Assembly: GCA_002723255.1 (NCBI GenBank)
Contig: PBNW01000004.1
Location: 27,440 to 65,061, forward strand
From: Pelagibacterium sp.
GTDB lineage: Bacteria; Pseudomonadota; Alphaproteobacteria; Rhizobiales; Devosiaceae
Direction: 5' to 3'
DNA length: 37,622 bases
Below the pieces are notes generated by a model. It saw only the letters and a program-made list of their open reading frames with translations, made no database searches and was not told where the DNA came from. The position numbers were made by a program, and so were the translations under genes. Of this stretch, positions 16,494-26,212 are shown piece by piece; position 1 is the first letter of the stretch; every line of letters begins with the position of its first letter.

Positions 16494-17219
16494 GTGGCCG
16501 AAAAGACCCCGACCAAGACCCCGAGCACCCCTCCGACCGATGATCGCGCATCGCATGCGGAGATTGCAGACTTCGTTGCCAAGGTGGGCGCAATGAGTGC
16601 CACCAGGACGGCAAGCACTGACCAGCGCGGTCGGCTGCTGTTTGCCATGGACGCAACGATGAGCCGCCAGCCAACATGGGATCTGGCCTGTCAGTTGCAG
16701 GGAGAAATGTTTGAGACGGTGGCCAAGACCGGCGGGCTCGACGTTCAGCTCATCTATTTCCGCGGCTTTGGGGAATGCCGGGCCTCGCGCTGGGTTTCCG
16801 ACGCACGGGCGCTGGCGGGCCTGATGACCGGCATCGACTGCCGGGGCGGACATACGCAGATGTCCAAGGTGTTTTCCCACGCCCGAAACGAGCACAACTC
16901 CAAAAAGATCAACGCCGTCGTCTATGTGGGCGACGCCATGGAAGAAGACATTGACAAGCTGGCCCAGAAGGCGGGCGAACTGGGGCTTTTGGGTTGCCCG
17001 ATGTTTCTGTTTCAGGAAGGGCATGACCCGGTGGCCCAAACCGCGTTCAAGGAGTTCGCAAGGCTCACCAAAGGTGCCTATGCGCGGTTCAACGCCGGTG
17101 CAGCTGCGGAACTGGCGGCACTGCTACGAGCAGTGGCCGCCTATGCGAGCGGTGGACGCGCGGCGCTCAAGCTCCAGCAGGGCGGGCCAGCGAAACTGCT
17201 GCTCGAACAGCTTTCATGA
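16494..17219 (+). CDS. vWA-domain protein of unknown function
   Basis: A 241-residue cytoplasmic protein with a von Willebrand A-like fold. The metal-binding (MIDAS) positions are visible in atypical form: D53-A-T55-M-S57 after RGRLLFAM, T121 in GGHTQM, and D147 in VVYVGDAMEED. The N-terminal 25 residues are Thr/Pro-rich and disordered. The C terminus ends in a helical stretch (AAELAALLRAVAAYA). Its stop overlaps the start of the J-domain gene by 4 bases (ATGA), so the two proteins are made together. No client or enzyme partner is encoded beside it other than the J protein. Function unknown. Confidence 0.87.
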   Translation: MAEKTPTKTPSTPPTDDRASHAEIADFVAKVGAMSATRTASTDQRGRLLFAMDATMSRQPTWDLACQLQGEMFETVAKTGGLDVQLIYFRGFGECRASRWVSDARALAGLMTGIDCRGGHTQMSKVFSHARNEHNSKKINAVVYVGDAMEEDIDKLAQKAGELGLLGCPMFLFQEGHDPVAQTAFKEFARLTKGAYARFNAGAAAELAALLRAVAAYASGGRAALKLQQGGPAKLLLEQLS

Positions 17220-17956
17220 TCTGGTTTGTGCTTGCCGGCGCGGTGGCGCTGATTGCGCTGTATCTGTACGCACTGTTTTTACAGGGCGCGATCCGGCAAT
17301 TGGTGCGCGCATTGCGCTGGATCGTCGGTGGCGTTTTGGTGATCGGCGCAGCAGTGCTTGGCGTGCGCGGCCAAATGCTTTTGGCCAGCTTCATGGCGGC
17401 GGGCGGGCTGGGCGTGTTGATGCGCGGACGGCTCGGCCCCATCGATTTTGGGGCGGGCCTGTCGAACCCAAACAATGTTTCAAGAGTGTCTTCGGTCTAT
17501 CTGGATATGGCACTCGAGCACGAGACGGGAGCGGTTTCGGGCACCGTACGTTCAGGGCATTTTGCCGGGCGCGGACTGGCGGACCTGTCTGCAGAAGAGT
17601 GCTGGGCGCTCTATGACGAATTGAGCGACGATGCGGACTCGCTGGCGCTGTTCAAAAGCTGGCTCGACGCCAACCGGGCGGGCTGGCGGGACTATTTTGC
17701 CAGCGAATTCGGCATGGAAACCGGCGAGGAGGACGGCCAATCCGAAAGCCAGAGCACTGCCGGCGTCAGCGGGCTCGAAGAAGCCTATGAAGTGCTGGGG
17801 CTCAAGCCCGGCGCGGGCCCGGACGCCATCAAGGCGGCGCACCGGACGCTGATGAAAAAGGTTCATCCCGATACGGGCGGATCGGCCTTTCTGGCCGCCA
17901 AAATCAATCAGGCCAAGGACTTGCTGCTCAAGGAGACCGCCTCGCGCAAATCCTGA
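17216..17956 (+). CDS. Membrane-anchored protein with C-terminal J domain
   Basis: A 246-residue protein with two or three N-terminal hydrophobic segments (about 2-22, 35-50 and 53-70), a middle region (RVSSVYLDMALEHETGAVSGTV, LSAEECWALYDEL), an acidic Ser/Gln linker, and a C-terminal J domain at about 185-246 (EEAYEVLGLKPGAG, HPD at 217-219 in KKVHPDTGG). HPD is needed to stimulate DnaK. The plan resembles DjlA-like or Tim14/PAM18-like proteins that recruit Hsp70 to a membrane. Coupled to the vWA gene by an ATGA overlap, suggesting the vWA protein supplies or senses clients. Exact role unknown. Confidence 0.88.
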   Translation: MIWFVLAGAVALIALYLYALFLQGAIRQLVRALRWIVGGVLVIGAAVLGVRGQMLLASFMAAGGLGVLMRGRLGPIDFGAGLSNPNNVSRVSSVYLDMALEHETGAVSGTVRSGHFAGRGLADLSAEECWALYDELSDDADSLALFKSWLDANRAGWRDYFASEFGMETGEEDGQSESQSTAGVSGLEEAYEVLGLKPGAGPDAIKAAHRTLMKKVHPDTGGSAFLAAKINQAKDLLLKETASRKS

Positions 17957-17985
17957 ATGCCAAGCGCGTTGTTTTCCACAGGCGG

Positions 17986-18013
17986 TTGTAACAACGCCAC
18001 GCCCTGATAGACT
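17986..18013 (+). promoter_or_regulatory. Candidate promoter for the BCCT transporter
   Basis: TTGTAA (17986-17991), a 16-base spacer and TAGACT (18008-18013), each 4 of 6 matches to consensus. It lies in the 113-base gap before the transporter, over the small inverted repeat gttgtaacaac. Confidence 0.35.
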
Positions 18014-18069
18014 TTACTCAAGTCAATTGCCTCGGGCCGCCGTTGTCCGGGCAAAAAAACAAGAAATGA

Positions 18070-20079
18070 GTGGGGTTCATGTTTTCGGGTTTCGTCATCA
18101 ATCCACCGGTCTTTTTCGGCGCCGTTATCATTATTGCCGTTTTCCTTTTGATCGGGGTCGTGGTGCCCGATCAGGCAGCCGATATCTTTTCCGCATTGCA
18201 GGCCGGTATTCTTGGCAATTTCGGCTGGCTGTACCTGCTGTCGGTGGGTATTTTCCTGGCGGCGGTGCTGCTGTTTTCGCTGGGACGTTTCGGATCGCTC
18301 AAGCTGGGGCCCGACGATGCGACGCCGGATTTCAAATATCTCTCCTGGATAGCGATGCTGTTTGCGGCCGGGATGGGAATCGGGCTGATGTTTTATGCCG
18401 TCGGCGAACCTATGACCCATTTTTATGCGCCACCGACCGCCGAGCCGGGCAGTATCGCTGCCATGCGCGAATCGATGGCGGTGACGTTTTTTCACTGGGG
18501 CATTCATGCCTGGGCGATCTATGCCGTGGTGGGGCTGTCGCTGGCCTATTTCGGCTATCGCTACAATCTGCCCCTGACCATACGGTCCGGGCTCTACCCT
18601 TTGCTCAAGAGCCGGATCAACGGCCCGATCGGACACGCTGTCGACATCTTCGCCATTGTGGGGACTATGTTCGGCATCGCCACCTCTTTGGGGCTCGGGG
18701 TCAACCAGATCAATGCCGGGCTGAACTATCTGATCGGCGTGCCGATCGGACCGCAGGTGCAGGTTCCGTTGATTGCGATCATCACTGCATTGGCGACCGT
18801 CTCGGTGGTCACGGGGCTCGACAAGGGTGTGCGCATCCTTTCTGAAACCAATCTGGTCGTGGCCGTGCTGCTGATGGTGTTCGTGCTGCTGGTCGGACCG
18901 ACGGCGGATCTTTTCAGGGATTTCGTCCAGAATATCGGTCTCTATCTCGATACGCTGCTGCTACGGACCTTCAATATCTATGCCTATGAACCCACGCCCT
19001 GGGTTGATGGCTGGACGCTTTTCTACTGGGCCTGGTGGATTTCTTGGTCACCGTTCGTTGGCATGTTTATCGCGCGCATTTCACGCGGGCGGACGGTGCG
19101 TGAATTCATCGTCGCGGTGCTGTTCATCCCGGCCGGTTTCACATTCTTCTGGATGACGGTGTTCGGTAATACGGCAATGTTTGTGGATACGGGGGTGGCG
19201 GCCGGAGAATTGGGCACGGCAGTTGCCAACGACGTGGCCGTGGGACTGTTCCAGTTCTTCACTTACCTGCCGCTTCCGGCCGTGACCTCGACGCTGGCGG
19301 TCATTCTCGTCGCGGTATTTTTCATTACCTCATCGGATTCGGGTTCGCTGGTTGTGGACACCATCGCGGCTGGCGGGGAAACGGAAACCTCGACAGCCCA
19401 GCGCATCTTCTGGTGCGTCATGGAGGGCGTTGTGGCGGCCGGCCTGTTGCTGGCGGGGGGCCTCGGCGCACTGCAATCGGCGACCATCGCAAGCGCCCTG
19501 CCCTTCACATTCGTAATGCTGGCGCTGGTGTGGTCGCTTTATGTCGGCATGCGGGCCGACCTCGCCCAGCAGGACGCACAAGCGGCCTCTCCCCATTCCG
19601 GTCCGGCCCATCCTGCCTCAGGCTTGACCTGGCAAAGGAGGCTGGCCCTGATGCTCAAGGCGCCAACGCTCAAGGAGGTCAAGGCCTTCATCAACGGCGA
19701 CGCCAAGGCAGCGCTCGAACAGGTGCGGGACGAACTGGCCAAACGGGGCTGGAACGCGAACCTGGAGGAAGACGAGGCCGCCGGGACCATCGCGCTGGTG
19801 GCCCCTTCCGAAGGGGTGCGTAACTTCGTTTATGGCCTGCAGAGTTCCGAGCAGCGGCTGGCGGCTTTTACCGCCTTTGAGGCCAGCCGCCCCGAAGTGC
19901 GCCACGAGGCGCGGACCTATTTCTCGGACGGGTCGAAAGGCTATGACGTCATGGGGATGACGCGCGAGCAGCTCATAGCGGATGTGCTGGTCCAGTTCGA
20001 ACGCTACCTGGCGCTGGTCCAGATGCCAGCGTCCCAACTCGTTACTGCAGCGCCAGAGCACAGCGTCGAGACGAACTGA
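18070..20079 (+). CDS. betT: BCCT-family betaine/choline transporter (BetT-like)
   Basis: Sodium- or proton-coupled uptake of choline, betaine or a related quaternary amine as osmoprotectant. About 669 residues with the usual twelve membrane segments to roughly residue 500. [14 protein letters not shown] at 101-114 is the substrate-path Gly motif. The family signature reads [27 protein letters not shown], with the Trp-rich binding box. A cytoplasmic C-terminal tail of about 170 residues matches BetT-type osmosensing domains rather than short CaiT. Start is GTG 18070 or ATG 18079; neither has a strong ribosome site. Nothing in the neighbourhood (no betAB or betI) fixes the substrate. Confidence 0.9.
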   Translation: MGFMFSGFVINPPVFFGAVIIIAVFLLIGVVVPDQAADIFSALQAGILGNFGWLYLLSVGIFLAAVLLFSLGRFGSLKLGPDDATPDFKYLSWIAMLFAAGMGIGLMFYAVGEPMTHFYAPPTAEPGSIAAMRESMAVTFFHWGIHAWAIYAVVGLSLAYFGYRYNLPLTIRSGLYPLLKSRINGPIGHAVDIFAIVGTMFGIATSLGLGVNQINAGLNYLIGVPIGPQVQVPLIAIITALATVSVVTGLDKGVRILSETNLVVAVLLMVFVLLVGPTADLFRDFVQNIGLYLDTLLLRTFNIYAYEPTPWVDGWTLFYWAWWISWSPFVGMFIARISRGRTVREFIVAVLFIPAGFTFFWMTVFGNTAMFVDTGVAAGELGTAVANDVAVGLFQFFTYLPLPAVTSTLAVILVAVFFITSSDSGSLVVDTIAAGGETETSTAQRIFWCVMEGVVAAGLLLAGGLGALQSATIASALPFTFVMLALVWSLYVGMRADLAQQDAQAASPHSGPAHPASGLTWQRRLALMLKAPTLKEVKAFINGDAKAALEQVRDELAKRGWNANLEEDEAAGTIALVAPSEGVRNFVYGLQSSEQRLAAFTAFEASRPEVRHEARTYFSDGSKGYDVMGMTREQLIADVLVQFERYLALVQMPASQLVTAAPEHSVETN

Positions 20080-20111
20080 GTGGGTTGGGGGCAACGCCCC
20101 CAACCCACTTT
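20079..20111. terminator. Bidirectional intrinsic terminator between betT-like gene and elaA-like gene
   Basis: Perfect arms agtgggttgggggc (20079-20092) and gcccccaacccact (20096-20109) with a 3-base loop. The stem starts on the last base of the transporter stop codon and ends next to the acetyltransferase stop. A short T-run (20109-20111) follows on the plus strand. Confidence 0.8.
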
Positions 20112-20548
20112 CAATAATTCTTCATCTTGAGATGGGGAATGCCGGCGTCCATAAACTGGTCCCCATAAGCCATGAATCCGAGCCGGGCATAAAAGCCCGT
20201 CTTGTCAGCCTGGCTTTCGAGATAGCACCGAGGCTGACCATTTTCACCCGCTAGCTGCACGGCAAATTCAATGAGCCGGGCACCCAGCTTCTTGCCACGG
20301 TGGGACGCTGCAATAGCAACGCGACCGATCTTGGCGTGTTCGGGCTTGAACAGGATGCGGGCAACGGCAACTACCGCTCCTTCGGCGATGCCAACGATGT
20401 GGGTCGCTGTCATGTCATCGGCATCGTGCTCGAGATCTTCAGGCACGTGCTGCTCGATGACAAACACCTCGCGGCGCAGGGCAAAGCCAAGATTGCATAG
20501 CGGCGAGAAGACAGGCACCGCAAGCAGCGTAAGGTTCGACTGTTCCAT
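20111..20548 (-). CDS. GNAT-family N-acetyltransferase (ElaA-like)
   Basis: A 145-residue Gcn5-related acetyltransferase. ALRREVFVIEQHVPEDLEHDADD is the ElaA-type N-terminal motif. Motif A appears as IGRVAIAASHRGKKLGARLIEFA, whose R-x-x-G/A pattern binds acetyl-CoA. YLESQADKTGFYARLGF and the terminal DAGIPHLKM also match ElaA-like enzymes. Acceptor substrate unknown. The ATG shares a base with the edd stop (TGATG), so it is the last gene of the Entner-Doudoroff operon. Confidence 0.92.
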   Translation of the reverse strand: MEQSNLTLLAVPVFSPLCNLGFALRREVFVIEQHVPEDLEHDADDMTATHIVGIAEGAVVAVARILFKPEHAKIGRVAIAASHRGKKLGARLIEFAVQLAGENGQPRCYLESQADKTGFYARLGFMAYGDQFMDAGIPHLKMKNY

Positions 20549-22362
20549 CAGGCAAAAACGCTCGCGCCGCGATCTGCGGTTCCCACCAATTGCCGGAAGC
20601 CGGCGAACAATTCACGGCCCATGCCGTAATGCTGATCGGTCAGATCTTCGGTGGCCGCCGGGCGGGCTGCGAACTCCTGGGCATCGCCCAGAAATTCAAG
20701 CGTTCCGGTTTCAGCGTCGAGGCGAAGCAAGTCGCCGTCCCTCACTTTGGCGATGGGTCCGCCATCGGCCGCTTCAGGGGTCATGTGGATGGCGGCCGGT
20801 ACCTTGCCCGAAGCGCCCGACATGCGTCCATCGGTAACAAGCGCGACCTTGATGCCACGATCCTGAAGGATGCCCAGAGCCGGGGTGAGCTTGTGAAGTT
20901 CTGGCATGCCAATAGCCCTTGGGCCCTGAAAGCGGATGACGGCGATGAAGTCGGACGTCAACTCACCAGCCTTGAAAGCATCCTGGAGGCCCTGCTGGGA
21001 GTGGAAGACCCGTGCGGGTGCCTGGACGAGACGATTTTCCGCCTTTACGGCGGAAATCTTGATGACCGATTTGCCCAGATTACCCGAGAGCAGCTTTAAT
21101 CCACCGGTCCTGGCAAACGGCTCGGACGCCACTGTCAGCACCTTGGGGTTGCCGCTCTGGGCGGGAGCAGGCTCAAAAGTCAGCTCTTCTTCGATATAGC
21201 GCGGCTCTTTGGTGTAGGCGTCGAGCCCCTTGCCCCAGACCGTGGTCACATCGTCGTGGAGGTATCCCGCGTCGCGCAGTTCGCGGATGAGGAAACCCAT
21301 CCCGCCGGCAGCGTGGAAATGGTTCACATCGGCCAGCCCATTGGGATAGACGCGAGCCAGAAGCGGTACAGCATCGGACAGTTCGGACATGTCATCCCAA
21401 GTGATTTTCAAGCCCGCCGCGTTGGCCATGGCGACAAGGTGCATTGTGTGGTTGGTCGAGCCGCCCGTGGCGAGCAGGCCGACGAGACCATTCACTATGG
21501 ACTTTTCGTCAATGACATGGCCGGCGGGGGTATATTCATTGCCCTGTGCCGTTATGGCCAGCGCCCGTTTGGTGGCCGCCTTGGTCAGCGCGTCGCGCAG
21601 CGGGGTGCCCGGATTGACAAAGCTCGCACCCGGCAGGTGCAGGCCCATGATTTCCATAAGCATCTGGTTGGAATTGGCCGTGCCGTAAAAGGTACAAGTG
21701 CCCGGGCCGTGATAGGATTTGCTTTCGGCCTCGAGCAATTCGTCGCGCCCAACCTTGCCTTCCATGTAAAGCTGGCGGATGCGGGCCTTTTCGTCATTGG
21801 GCAGGCCGGTGGTCATGGGGCCAGCGGGGATGAAAATGGCAGGCAGATGCCCGAAGGTAAGGGCCGAAATCACGAGGCCGGGGACGATCTTGTCGCAGAT
21901 GCCGAGAAAGACTGCTGCATCGAACATGTTGTGGGACAGGCCGACGGCAGCGGCCATTGCAATCACATCGCGGGAAAACAGCGAGAGGTCCATGCCGAGC
22001 TGACCCTGGGTCACGCCATCGCACATCGCGGGCACGCCACCGGCGACCTGGGCGACACCACCCGCATCGCGCGCCGCCTCGCGGATGATGGCGGGATAGG
22101 TCTCATAAGGCTGGTGGGCCGAAAGCATGTCATTGTAAGAGGTGATGATGCCCAGATTGAGCGCCTGATCGCCGGCGAGTTGGGCCTTGTCGGACGGTCC
22201 GCACGCCGCAAAGCCGTGAGCGAGGTTGCCGCAGGACAGAGCCGAGCGATAAACGCCCTGCGCCCGCGCCTTGTCGAGACGGTCGAGATAGGTGCGGCGC
22301 GAGGCTTCCGAACGCCTCGTTATGGCATCGGTCACGTCCTTGATTGTGGTCTTTACGGTCAT
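20548..22362 (-). CDS. edd: 6-Phosphogluconate dehydratase
   Basis: Dehydrates 6-phosphogluconate to 2-keto-3-deoxy-6-phosphogluconate, the first committed Entner-Doudoroff step. At 604 residues it has the normal length. The iron-sulfur ligands are seen in CDGVTQG (114-120) and GICDKIVPG (154-162). [12 protein letters not shown] and the C-terminal [16 protein letters not shown] are typical of Edd within the IlvD/Edd family. A strong TAAGGAGG ribosome site precedes the ATG at 22362. The partner eda aldolase is not in the window. Confidence 0.97.
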   Translation of the reverse strand: MTVKTTIKDVTDAITRRSEASRRTYLDRLDKARAQGVYRSALSCGNLAHGFAACGPSDKAQLAGDQALNLGIITSYNDMLSAHQPYETYPAIIREAARDAGGVAQVAGGVPAMCDGVTQGQLGMDLSLFSRDVIAMAAAVGLSHNMFDAAVFLGICDKIVPGLVISALTFGHLPAIFIPAGPMTTGLPNDEKARIRQLYMEGKVGRDELLEAESKSYHGPGTCTFYGTANSNQMLMEIMGLHLPGASFVNPGTPLRDALTKAATKRALAITAQGNEYTPAGHVIDEKSIVNGLVGLLATGGSTNHTMHLVAMANAAGLKITWDDMSELSDAVPLLARVYPNGLADVNHFHAAGGMGFLIRELRDAGYLHDDVTTVWGKGLDAYTKEPRYIEEELTFEPAPAQSGNPKVLTVASEPFARTGGLKLLSGNLGKSVIKISAVKAENRLVQAPARVFHSQQGLQDAFKAGELTSDFIAVIRFQGPRAIGMPELHKLTPALGILQDRGIKVALVTDGRMSGASGKVPAAIHMTPEAADGGPIAKVRDGDLLRLDAETGTLEFLGDAQEFAARPAATEDLTDQHYGMGRELFAGFRQLVGTADRGASVFA

Positions 22363-22389
22363 GGTCGCCTCCTTAGCGAGGATGAAGGA

Positions 22390-22424
22390 GGTGACCCTGG
22401 GTCAGGTTGGGCCTCAGGGACACC
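22390..22424 (-). repeat. Intercistronic hairpin between pgl and edd
   Basis: Arms ggtgaccctg (22390-22399) and cagggacacc (22415-22424) pair at 9 of 10 positions. In the transcript the stem includes the last pgl codons and lies just upstream of the edd ribosome site, so it could tune processing or relative expression. No T-run follows it. Confidence 0.5.
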
Positions 22425-23112
22425 AGAAGAGGGAAACAGGAATATGGTTTTGCGACAGCACGGCGCGCACCGGCATGGTTTCGACCGGCCCGGTTTGAAG
22501 CGCTTTGTCGAGCACATGGGCCTTTTCATCACCTTCTATATGCAGATAGAGCGCACGCGTGGCCAGCAGACGCGGCAGCGTGAAGGTGACGCGCGGTTCG
22601 CCCGCACCAGGCGCGTTGATCGCGATGACCGGACCGTCGGCATTGAGAGCATCCTGAAGCGTGTCGCCGCCGGGAAAGAACGAAGCTGTGTGCCCGTCAT
22701 TGCCCATGCCGAGGACGACGGCATCGAAGGGCATGGGCAGGCAATCAAGAGCGGCGTTGGACTTTGCTATCCCAGTCGCGTCGGGTTCGGGCGTGCCGGC
22801 GTAAAGGGGCACAAAGGCCGCGACGGAGGCGGGGCCGGCCAGGAGATGTTCCTTTACCAGCCGCGCGTTCGACCGTTCCGAATTTTCGTCCACCCAGCGC
22901 TCGTCGACAAGGGTGACCGCAACGTTTTCCCAATCGACGTCCTCGCGCGCTCCGAGCACTTCGAAAAAGCGTTTGGGGGTCGAGCCGCCCGAAACGGCGA
23001 GCGAAGCCGTGCCGCGTTCATCGAGCCCGGCATTGAGGTTTTCGGCTATTGCGTCGGCAAGGGTTTCGGCCAAACGCTCCTTTGTCGAAAAGACGTTGCG
23101 CTCGATGGTCAT
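22414..23112 (-). CDS. pgl: 6-Phosphogluconolactonase
   Basis: Hydrolyses 6-phosphogluconolactone to 6-phosphogluconate. The 232 residues are the DevB/SOL type, homologous to glucosamine-6-phosphate isomerases. SGGSTP at 41-46 binds phosphate, TLVDERWV at 67-74 and VVLGMGNDGHTASFFPG hold the catalytic region. The ATG at 23112 is preceded by GGAG. It lies 18 bases after zwf and 51 bases before edd, in pathway order. Confidence 0.97.
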   Translation of the reverse strand: MTIERNVFSTKERLAETLADAIAENLNAGLDERGTASLAVSGGSTPKRFFEVLGAREDVDWENVAVTLVDERWVDENSERSNARLVKEHLLAGPASVAAFVPLYAGTPEPDATGIAKSNAALDCLPMPFDAVVLGMGNDGHTASFFPGGDTLQDALNADGPVIAINAPGAGEPRVTFTLPRLLATRALYLHIEGDEKAHVLDKALQTGPVETMPVRAVLSQNHIPVSLFWCP

Positions 23113-23130
23113 TGTATTCTCCAGACTGTT

Positions 23131-24612
23131 TCAGGCGTCGCCTTCGTGCCAGGTGCGCCCGTCACGTTCGATCAACGCGACCGACGCTGTAGGACCCCAT
23201 GTTCCCGCAGTATAGGTCTGGGGGGCATCTGACGCATTGTCCCATGCCTGGCGGATGGGATCGATCCAGCGCCACGCGGCCTCAAGCTCGTCACGGCGCA
23301 TGAACAGGGTCTGGTTGCCGCGAATGACATCCATTAAAAGCCGTTCATAGGCCTCTGGGGTGCGTTCGGAGAAGGTTTCGGCAAAGGACAGGTTCAGAGG
23401 CACTTCGCGCAGGCGCATACCGCCCGGACCGGGGTCCTTGATCATCAAGAACAGCTTCACGCCCTCGTCGGGCTGCAGACGCAGGACGAGCTTGTTGGGC
23501 TTTGGGGCGCCCTCGGCATGATCGAAGATCGAATGAGGGATCGCGCGGAACTGGATGACGATTTCGGAAACACGCGAGGGCAGGCGCTTGCCGGTGCGCA
23601 GATAGAAGGGCACACCGGACCAGCGCCAGTTTTCGACCTCAGCCTTGATGGCTACGAAAGTCTCGGTCTTGGAGCCCTTTTTGTCGTCCGGCAATTCATC
23701 CTGATAGGAGGTGACCGAACCGCCATTGACCGCGCCGCCCTTATATTGGCCGCGCACCGTAAACTTGGAGACGTTGTCGCCGGTGATCGGCTTGAGGGAC
23801 CGCAGGACCTTGAGCTTTTCGTCGCGCAGGGCGTTGGCATCGTCGGAAGCCGGGGGCTCCATGGCGACGAGGCACAAAAGCTGCATCATGTGGTTCTGGA
23901 CCATGTCCCGCAGGGCGCCGGAATCGTCGTAATAGCCGCGCGTGCCCGCCCCAACATCCTCGGCCACCGTGATCTGCACATGATCGATATGGGCCGCGTC
24001 CCAGATGGGCTCGAACAGGATATTGCCGAAGCGCAGAGCCAGAAGGTTCTGGACCGTTTCCTTACCGAGATAGTGATCGATGCGGTACACCTGATCTTCG
24101 GCGAAGACCTCCGAGATCGCATCGTTGATTTCCATCGACGATTCAAGATCCTGGCCGAGCGGCTTTTCGACAACCACGCGGGCATCGCGCCGCCAGTAGC
24201 CCTTGTTGTCGAGATATTCGCAGATGGGGCCGAACAGCCCCGGGGCGACGGCGAGATAAAAGGCGCGTTCGATCTCGGGATCGGTGCGCAGGGCCTTTTC
24301 GAGATCGGCCCAGCCATCCTTGTCGGTGACGTCGTTGGCGATGTAGGAAAAGCACGAGACGAACCGGGCGACAACGTCCTTGTGCTGATCGACCTTATCC
24401 ACAAATTCGCTCACGGCATCGCCGGCAAATTTCTGAAAATCGGCATCGGAAAGCTCCGAGCGCGATACACCGATGATGCGCGAGCGCTCATCGAACTGGC
24501 CATCGGCAAAGCGATGATACAGCGCCGGGATCAGCTTGCGCCGGGTCAGATCGCCAGTGGCGCCGAACACCACATAATCGAAGGGCTGGACCGGAATAAT
24601 GCGTGCGGACAA
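23131..24612 (-). CDS. zwf: Glucose-6-phosphate 1-dehydrogenase
   Basis: Oxidises glucose 6-phosphate to 6-phosphogluconolactone with NAD(P). It has 493 residues, with nucleotide-binding GATGDL at 17-22, the active-site motif RIDHYLGKE at 177-185 and EKPLG at 149-153. The start is the TTG at 24612, supported by GGAGG 7 bases upstream (24620-24624); the nearby ATG is out of frame. It begins 24 bases after the sugar kinase gene, so they are probably co-transcribed. Confidence 0.97.
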   Translation of the reverse strand: MSARIIPVQPFDYVVFGATGDLTRRKLIPALYHRFADGQFDERSRIIGVSRSELSDADFQKFAGDAVSEFVDKVDQHKDVVARFVSCFSYIANDVTDKDGWADLEKALRTDPEIERAFYLAVAPGLFGPICEYLDNKGYWRRDARVVVEKPLGQDLESSMEINDAISEVFAEDQVYRIDHYLGKETVQNLLALRFGNILFEPIWDAAHIDHVQITVAEDVGAGTRGYYDDSGALRDMVQNHMMQLLCLVAMEPPASDDANALRDEKLKVLRSLKPITGDNVSKFTVRGQYKGGAVNGGSVTSYQDELPDDKKGSKTETFVAIKAEVENWRWSGVPFYLRTGKRLPSRVSEIVIQFRAIPHSIFDHAEGAPKPNKLVLRLQPDEGVKLFLMIKDPGPGGMRLREVPLNLSFAETFSERTPEAYERLLMDVIRGNQTLFMRRDELEAAWRWIDPIRQAWDNASDAPQTYTAGTWGPTASVALIERDGRTWHEGDA

Positions 24613-24619
24613 GGACGAG

Positions 24620-24624
24620 CCTCC
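24620..24624 (-). promoter_or_regulatory. Ribosome binding site fixing the TTG start of zwf
   Basis: GGAGG on the minus strand, 7 bases before the TTG at 24612. It supports a non-ATG start that a simple gene finder could miss. Confidence 0.65.
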
Positions 24625-24636
24625 GTCATTAAAAAA

Positions 24637-25512
24637 TTAGCGGGCGGCGTTCTGGCGGGCCAGAATCACCGCTCCGTGCAGCGGTTCTGCGCGGGGCAAG
24701 GAAACGTAATCGCCGTAGCGGATCTGAAGCAAAGGCATGAGCCTTTGGCCAAAGCCGCCGACAATGGCGAGTCTGTCTGCACCACAGGATTTGAAGTAAG
24801 ACACATAGCGATCGATATAGCCAAGCTCGATTTCCATGAGTTCGGCCGCTACAGGATCGCCTTTTTCAAAATATTCAATGAAAAGCGGCATCAACGCGCC
24901 GTAGTCTGCCGGCTGGCGGCTGTCGAAGCTCCAGGCCATGACGGCGTTGAGATCGCCACCGAGCTGGGCGATGACGGCATCGGTCAGAGGCGAGGTATCG
25001 ACGAGGCCGTCAGTGGCTTCGACGGCGTAACGGACGAGTTCTCGACCCAGAATGGCGCCCGACATCTGATCGCCGATGTGAAAGCCCCAGCCGCCGACCT
25101 GAAAGCGCTCCCCGTTCACCAGCGCCATGCCAGCCGAACCGGTGCCCACGATAATGACTGCGCCATCCTCGCCCTCATGGGCGCCGGCACGGGCGATGTC
25201 GATATCGTCATAGACTGTGACATGGGCGAACGGCCAGGGGCGCAGCGCGAAAGCCTCGCGTGCCGAGGGCAGCCGTGCGCCGGCCATGCCGAAACACACT
25301 TCGGTGTTGGCTGTTTGGGCATAATCGAGCCCGGCCAACGCAAAGACCTGCCGCGTGCCTTCCTGGATGGACGCATAGGCCGGATCGCCACCCTCGAGCT
25401 GGAGATTGGAGCGTCCGCCACGGGCTTCGGCAAGCGTTTCAAGGTTGGCATCGGCGAGACGGATGCGGCAATTGGTGCCGCCGCCATCAACGCCGAGGAA
25501 GTATTTGGGCAC
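24637..25512 (-). CDS. BadF/BcrA-type sugar kinase (glucosamine/N-acetylglucosamine kinase-like, GspK)
   Basis: ASKHA-fold kinase of 291 residues. The phosphate-1 loop is FLGVDGGGTNCR (D9, GGGTN), and VIIVGTGSAG is the second phosphate loop. VGGWGFHIGDQMSGAILG is the motif shared by GlcN/GlcNAc kinases of the BadF/BadG/BcrA family. The C terminus (LAIVGGFGQRLMPLL) closes the ATP site. The GTG start at 25512 has GGGAG about 12 bases upstream. Leading the zwf-pgl-edd operon, it occupies the place where a glucokinase is often encoded, so it may feed hexose 6-phosphate into the pathway. Substrate specificity cannot be read by eye. Confidence 0.88.
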   Translation of the reverse strand: MPKYFLGVDGGGTNCRIRLADANLETLAEARGGRSNLQLEGGDPAYASIQEGTRQVFALAGLDYAQTANTEVCFGMAGARLPSAREAFALRPWPFAHVTVYDDIDIARAGAHEGEDGAVIIVGTGSAGMALVNGERFQVGGWGFHIGDQMSGAILGRELVRYAVEATDGLVDTSPLTDAVIAQLGGDLNAVMAWSFDSRQPADYGALMPLFIEYFEKGDPVAAELMEIELGYIDRYVSYFKSCGADRLAIVGGFGQRLMPLLQIRYGDYVSLPRAEPLHGAVILARQNAAR

Positions 25513-25557
25513 GATCGGATCAGCTCCCGGTTTTCGCGGCGGACCATACTGCGCTTG

Positions 25558-25586
25558 CGCATAGGACGAAAGTATTATGAGGTCAA
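25558..25586 (-). promoter_or_regulatory. Candidate promoter of the kinase-zwf-pgl-edd operon
   Basis: On the minus strand, -35 TTGACC (25581-25586), a 17-base spacer and -10 TATGCG (25558-25563). It lies about 45 bases upstream of the GTG start. The -10 is weak (3 of 6), which would suit a regulated promoter. Confidence 0.5.
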
Positions 25587-25668
25587 ATCGTAAATCGGCC
25601 CGATGAAGCGATCAGGCTGGTTGAAGAGCTGAACGGGCGCAGCCATTTTTTGCCCGGACACAGACTGC

Positions 25669-25674
25669 GGAGGG
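25669..25674 (+). promoter_or_regulatory. Ribosome binding site fixing the TTG start of cobU
   Basis: GGAGGG lies 7 bases before the TTG at 25682. The first ATG in the frame is far inside the gene, beyond the P-loop, so the TTG start is secure. Confidence 0.75.
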
Positions 25675-25681
25675 CATAAAT

Positions 25682-26212
25682 TTGGCTGATCACATCCTGG
25701 TTCTGGGCGGAACGCGTTCGGGCAAGACGGCGCTGGCCGAACGGATCGCCCTGCGATCGAGCACCTCGCCCGCCTATCTGGCCACCGCCGAGGCGCTGGA
25801 CGATGAAATGATCGAGCGGGTCTCGGCGCACCAGCGTGCCCGCGAGGGACGGTTTGCCACCATCGAGGAGCCGCTGGAATTGCCGCAGGCGCTGTTTGCG
25901 GCGGCGCAGGCCCATGACGTGATTCTGGTCGATTGCCTGACCTTGTGGATCACCAACCTCTTGAGCATGGAGCGCGATGTGGCCGAGGAGGTCGATCTGT
26001 TGGTCGAAGTGCTTGAAAACATTACCGACACTCAGGTGATCCTGGTCTCCAATGAAGTGGGACTGGGGATCGTGCCCGACAATGCGCTGGCGCGGACCTT
26101 TCGGGATCTGACCGGGGCGGCGCATCAGGAACTGGCGGGGATTTGCGAGCACGTCTATTTCGTCGTCGCCGGGCTGCCCATGGTGGTCAAGGGCAAGGCG
26201 CCCAAGCTTTAG
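25682..26212 (+). CDS. cobU: Adenosylcobinamide kinase / adenosylcobinamide-phosphate guanylyltransferase
   Basis: Bifunctional enzyme (CobU, CobP in the Pseudomonas naming) that phosphorylates adenosylcobinamide and adds GMP for nucleotide-loop assembly. The 176 residues hold the P-loop GGTRSGKT at 9-16, ILVDCLTLWITNLL, and VSNEVGLGIVPDNALARTFRD. The guanylylated His lies in RVSAHQRAR. Start TTG at 25682 as judged by the ribosome site. It is transcribed against cbiB and the two stop codons overlap by 4 bases (26209-26212), leaving no room for a terminator between them. Confidence 0.96.
   Translation: MADHILVLGGTRSGKTALAERIALRSSTSPAYLATAEALDDEMIERVSAHQRAREGRFATIEEPLELPQALFAAAQAHDVILVDCLTLWITNLLSMERDVAEEVDLLVEVLENITDTQVILVSNEVGLGIVPDNALARTFRDLTGAAHQELAGICEHVYFVVAGLPMVVKGKAPKL

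Noticed and set aside
16357..16677. 107-residue N-terminal extension of the CHASE3 kinase
   Set aside because: Overlaps the vWA gene on the other strand and would bury the first membrane segment; the ATG at 16356 is the natural start.
21256..23232. 658-codon open frame on the plus strand
   Set aside because: Antisense to edd and pgl; His/Gly/Arg-rich translation with no motif.
23518..25593. 691-codon open frame on the plus strand
   Set aside because: Antisense to zwf and the sugar kinase, both strongly supported.
25513..25681. Possible cobalamin riboswitch before cobU
   Set aside because: I looked for the conserved B12-box and GCCACTG-type elements and did not see them; a covariance search would settle it. 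The same holds for the gap before cbiG.
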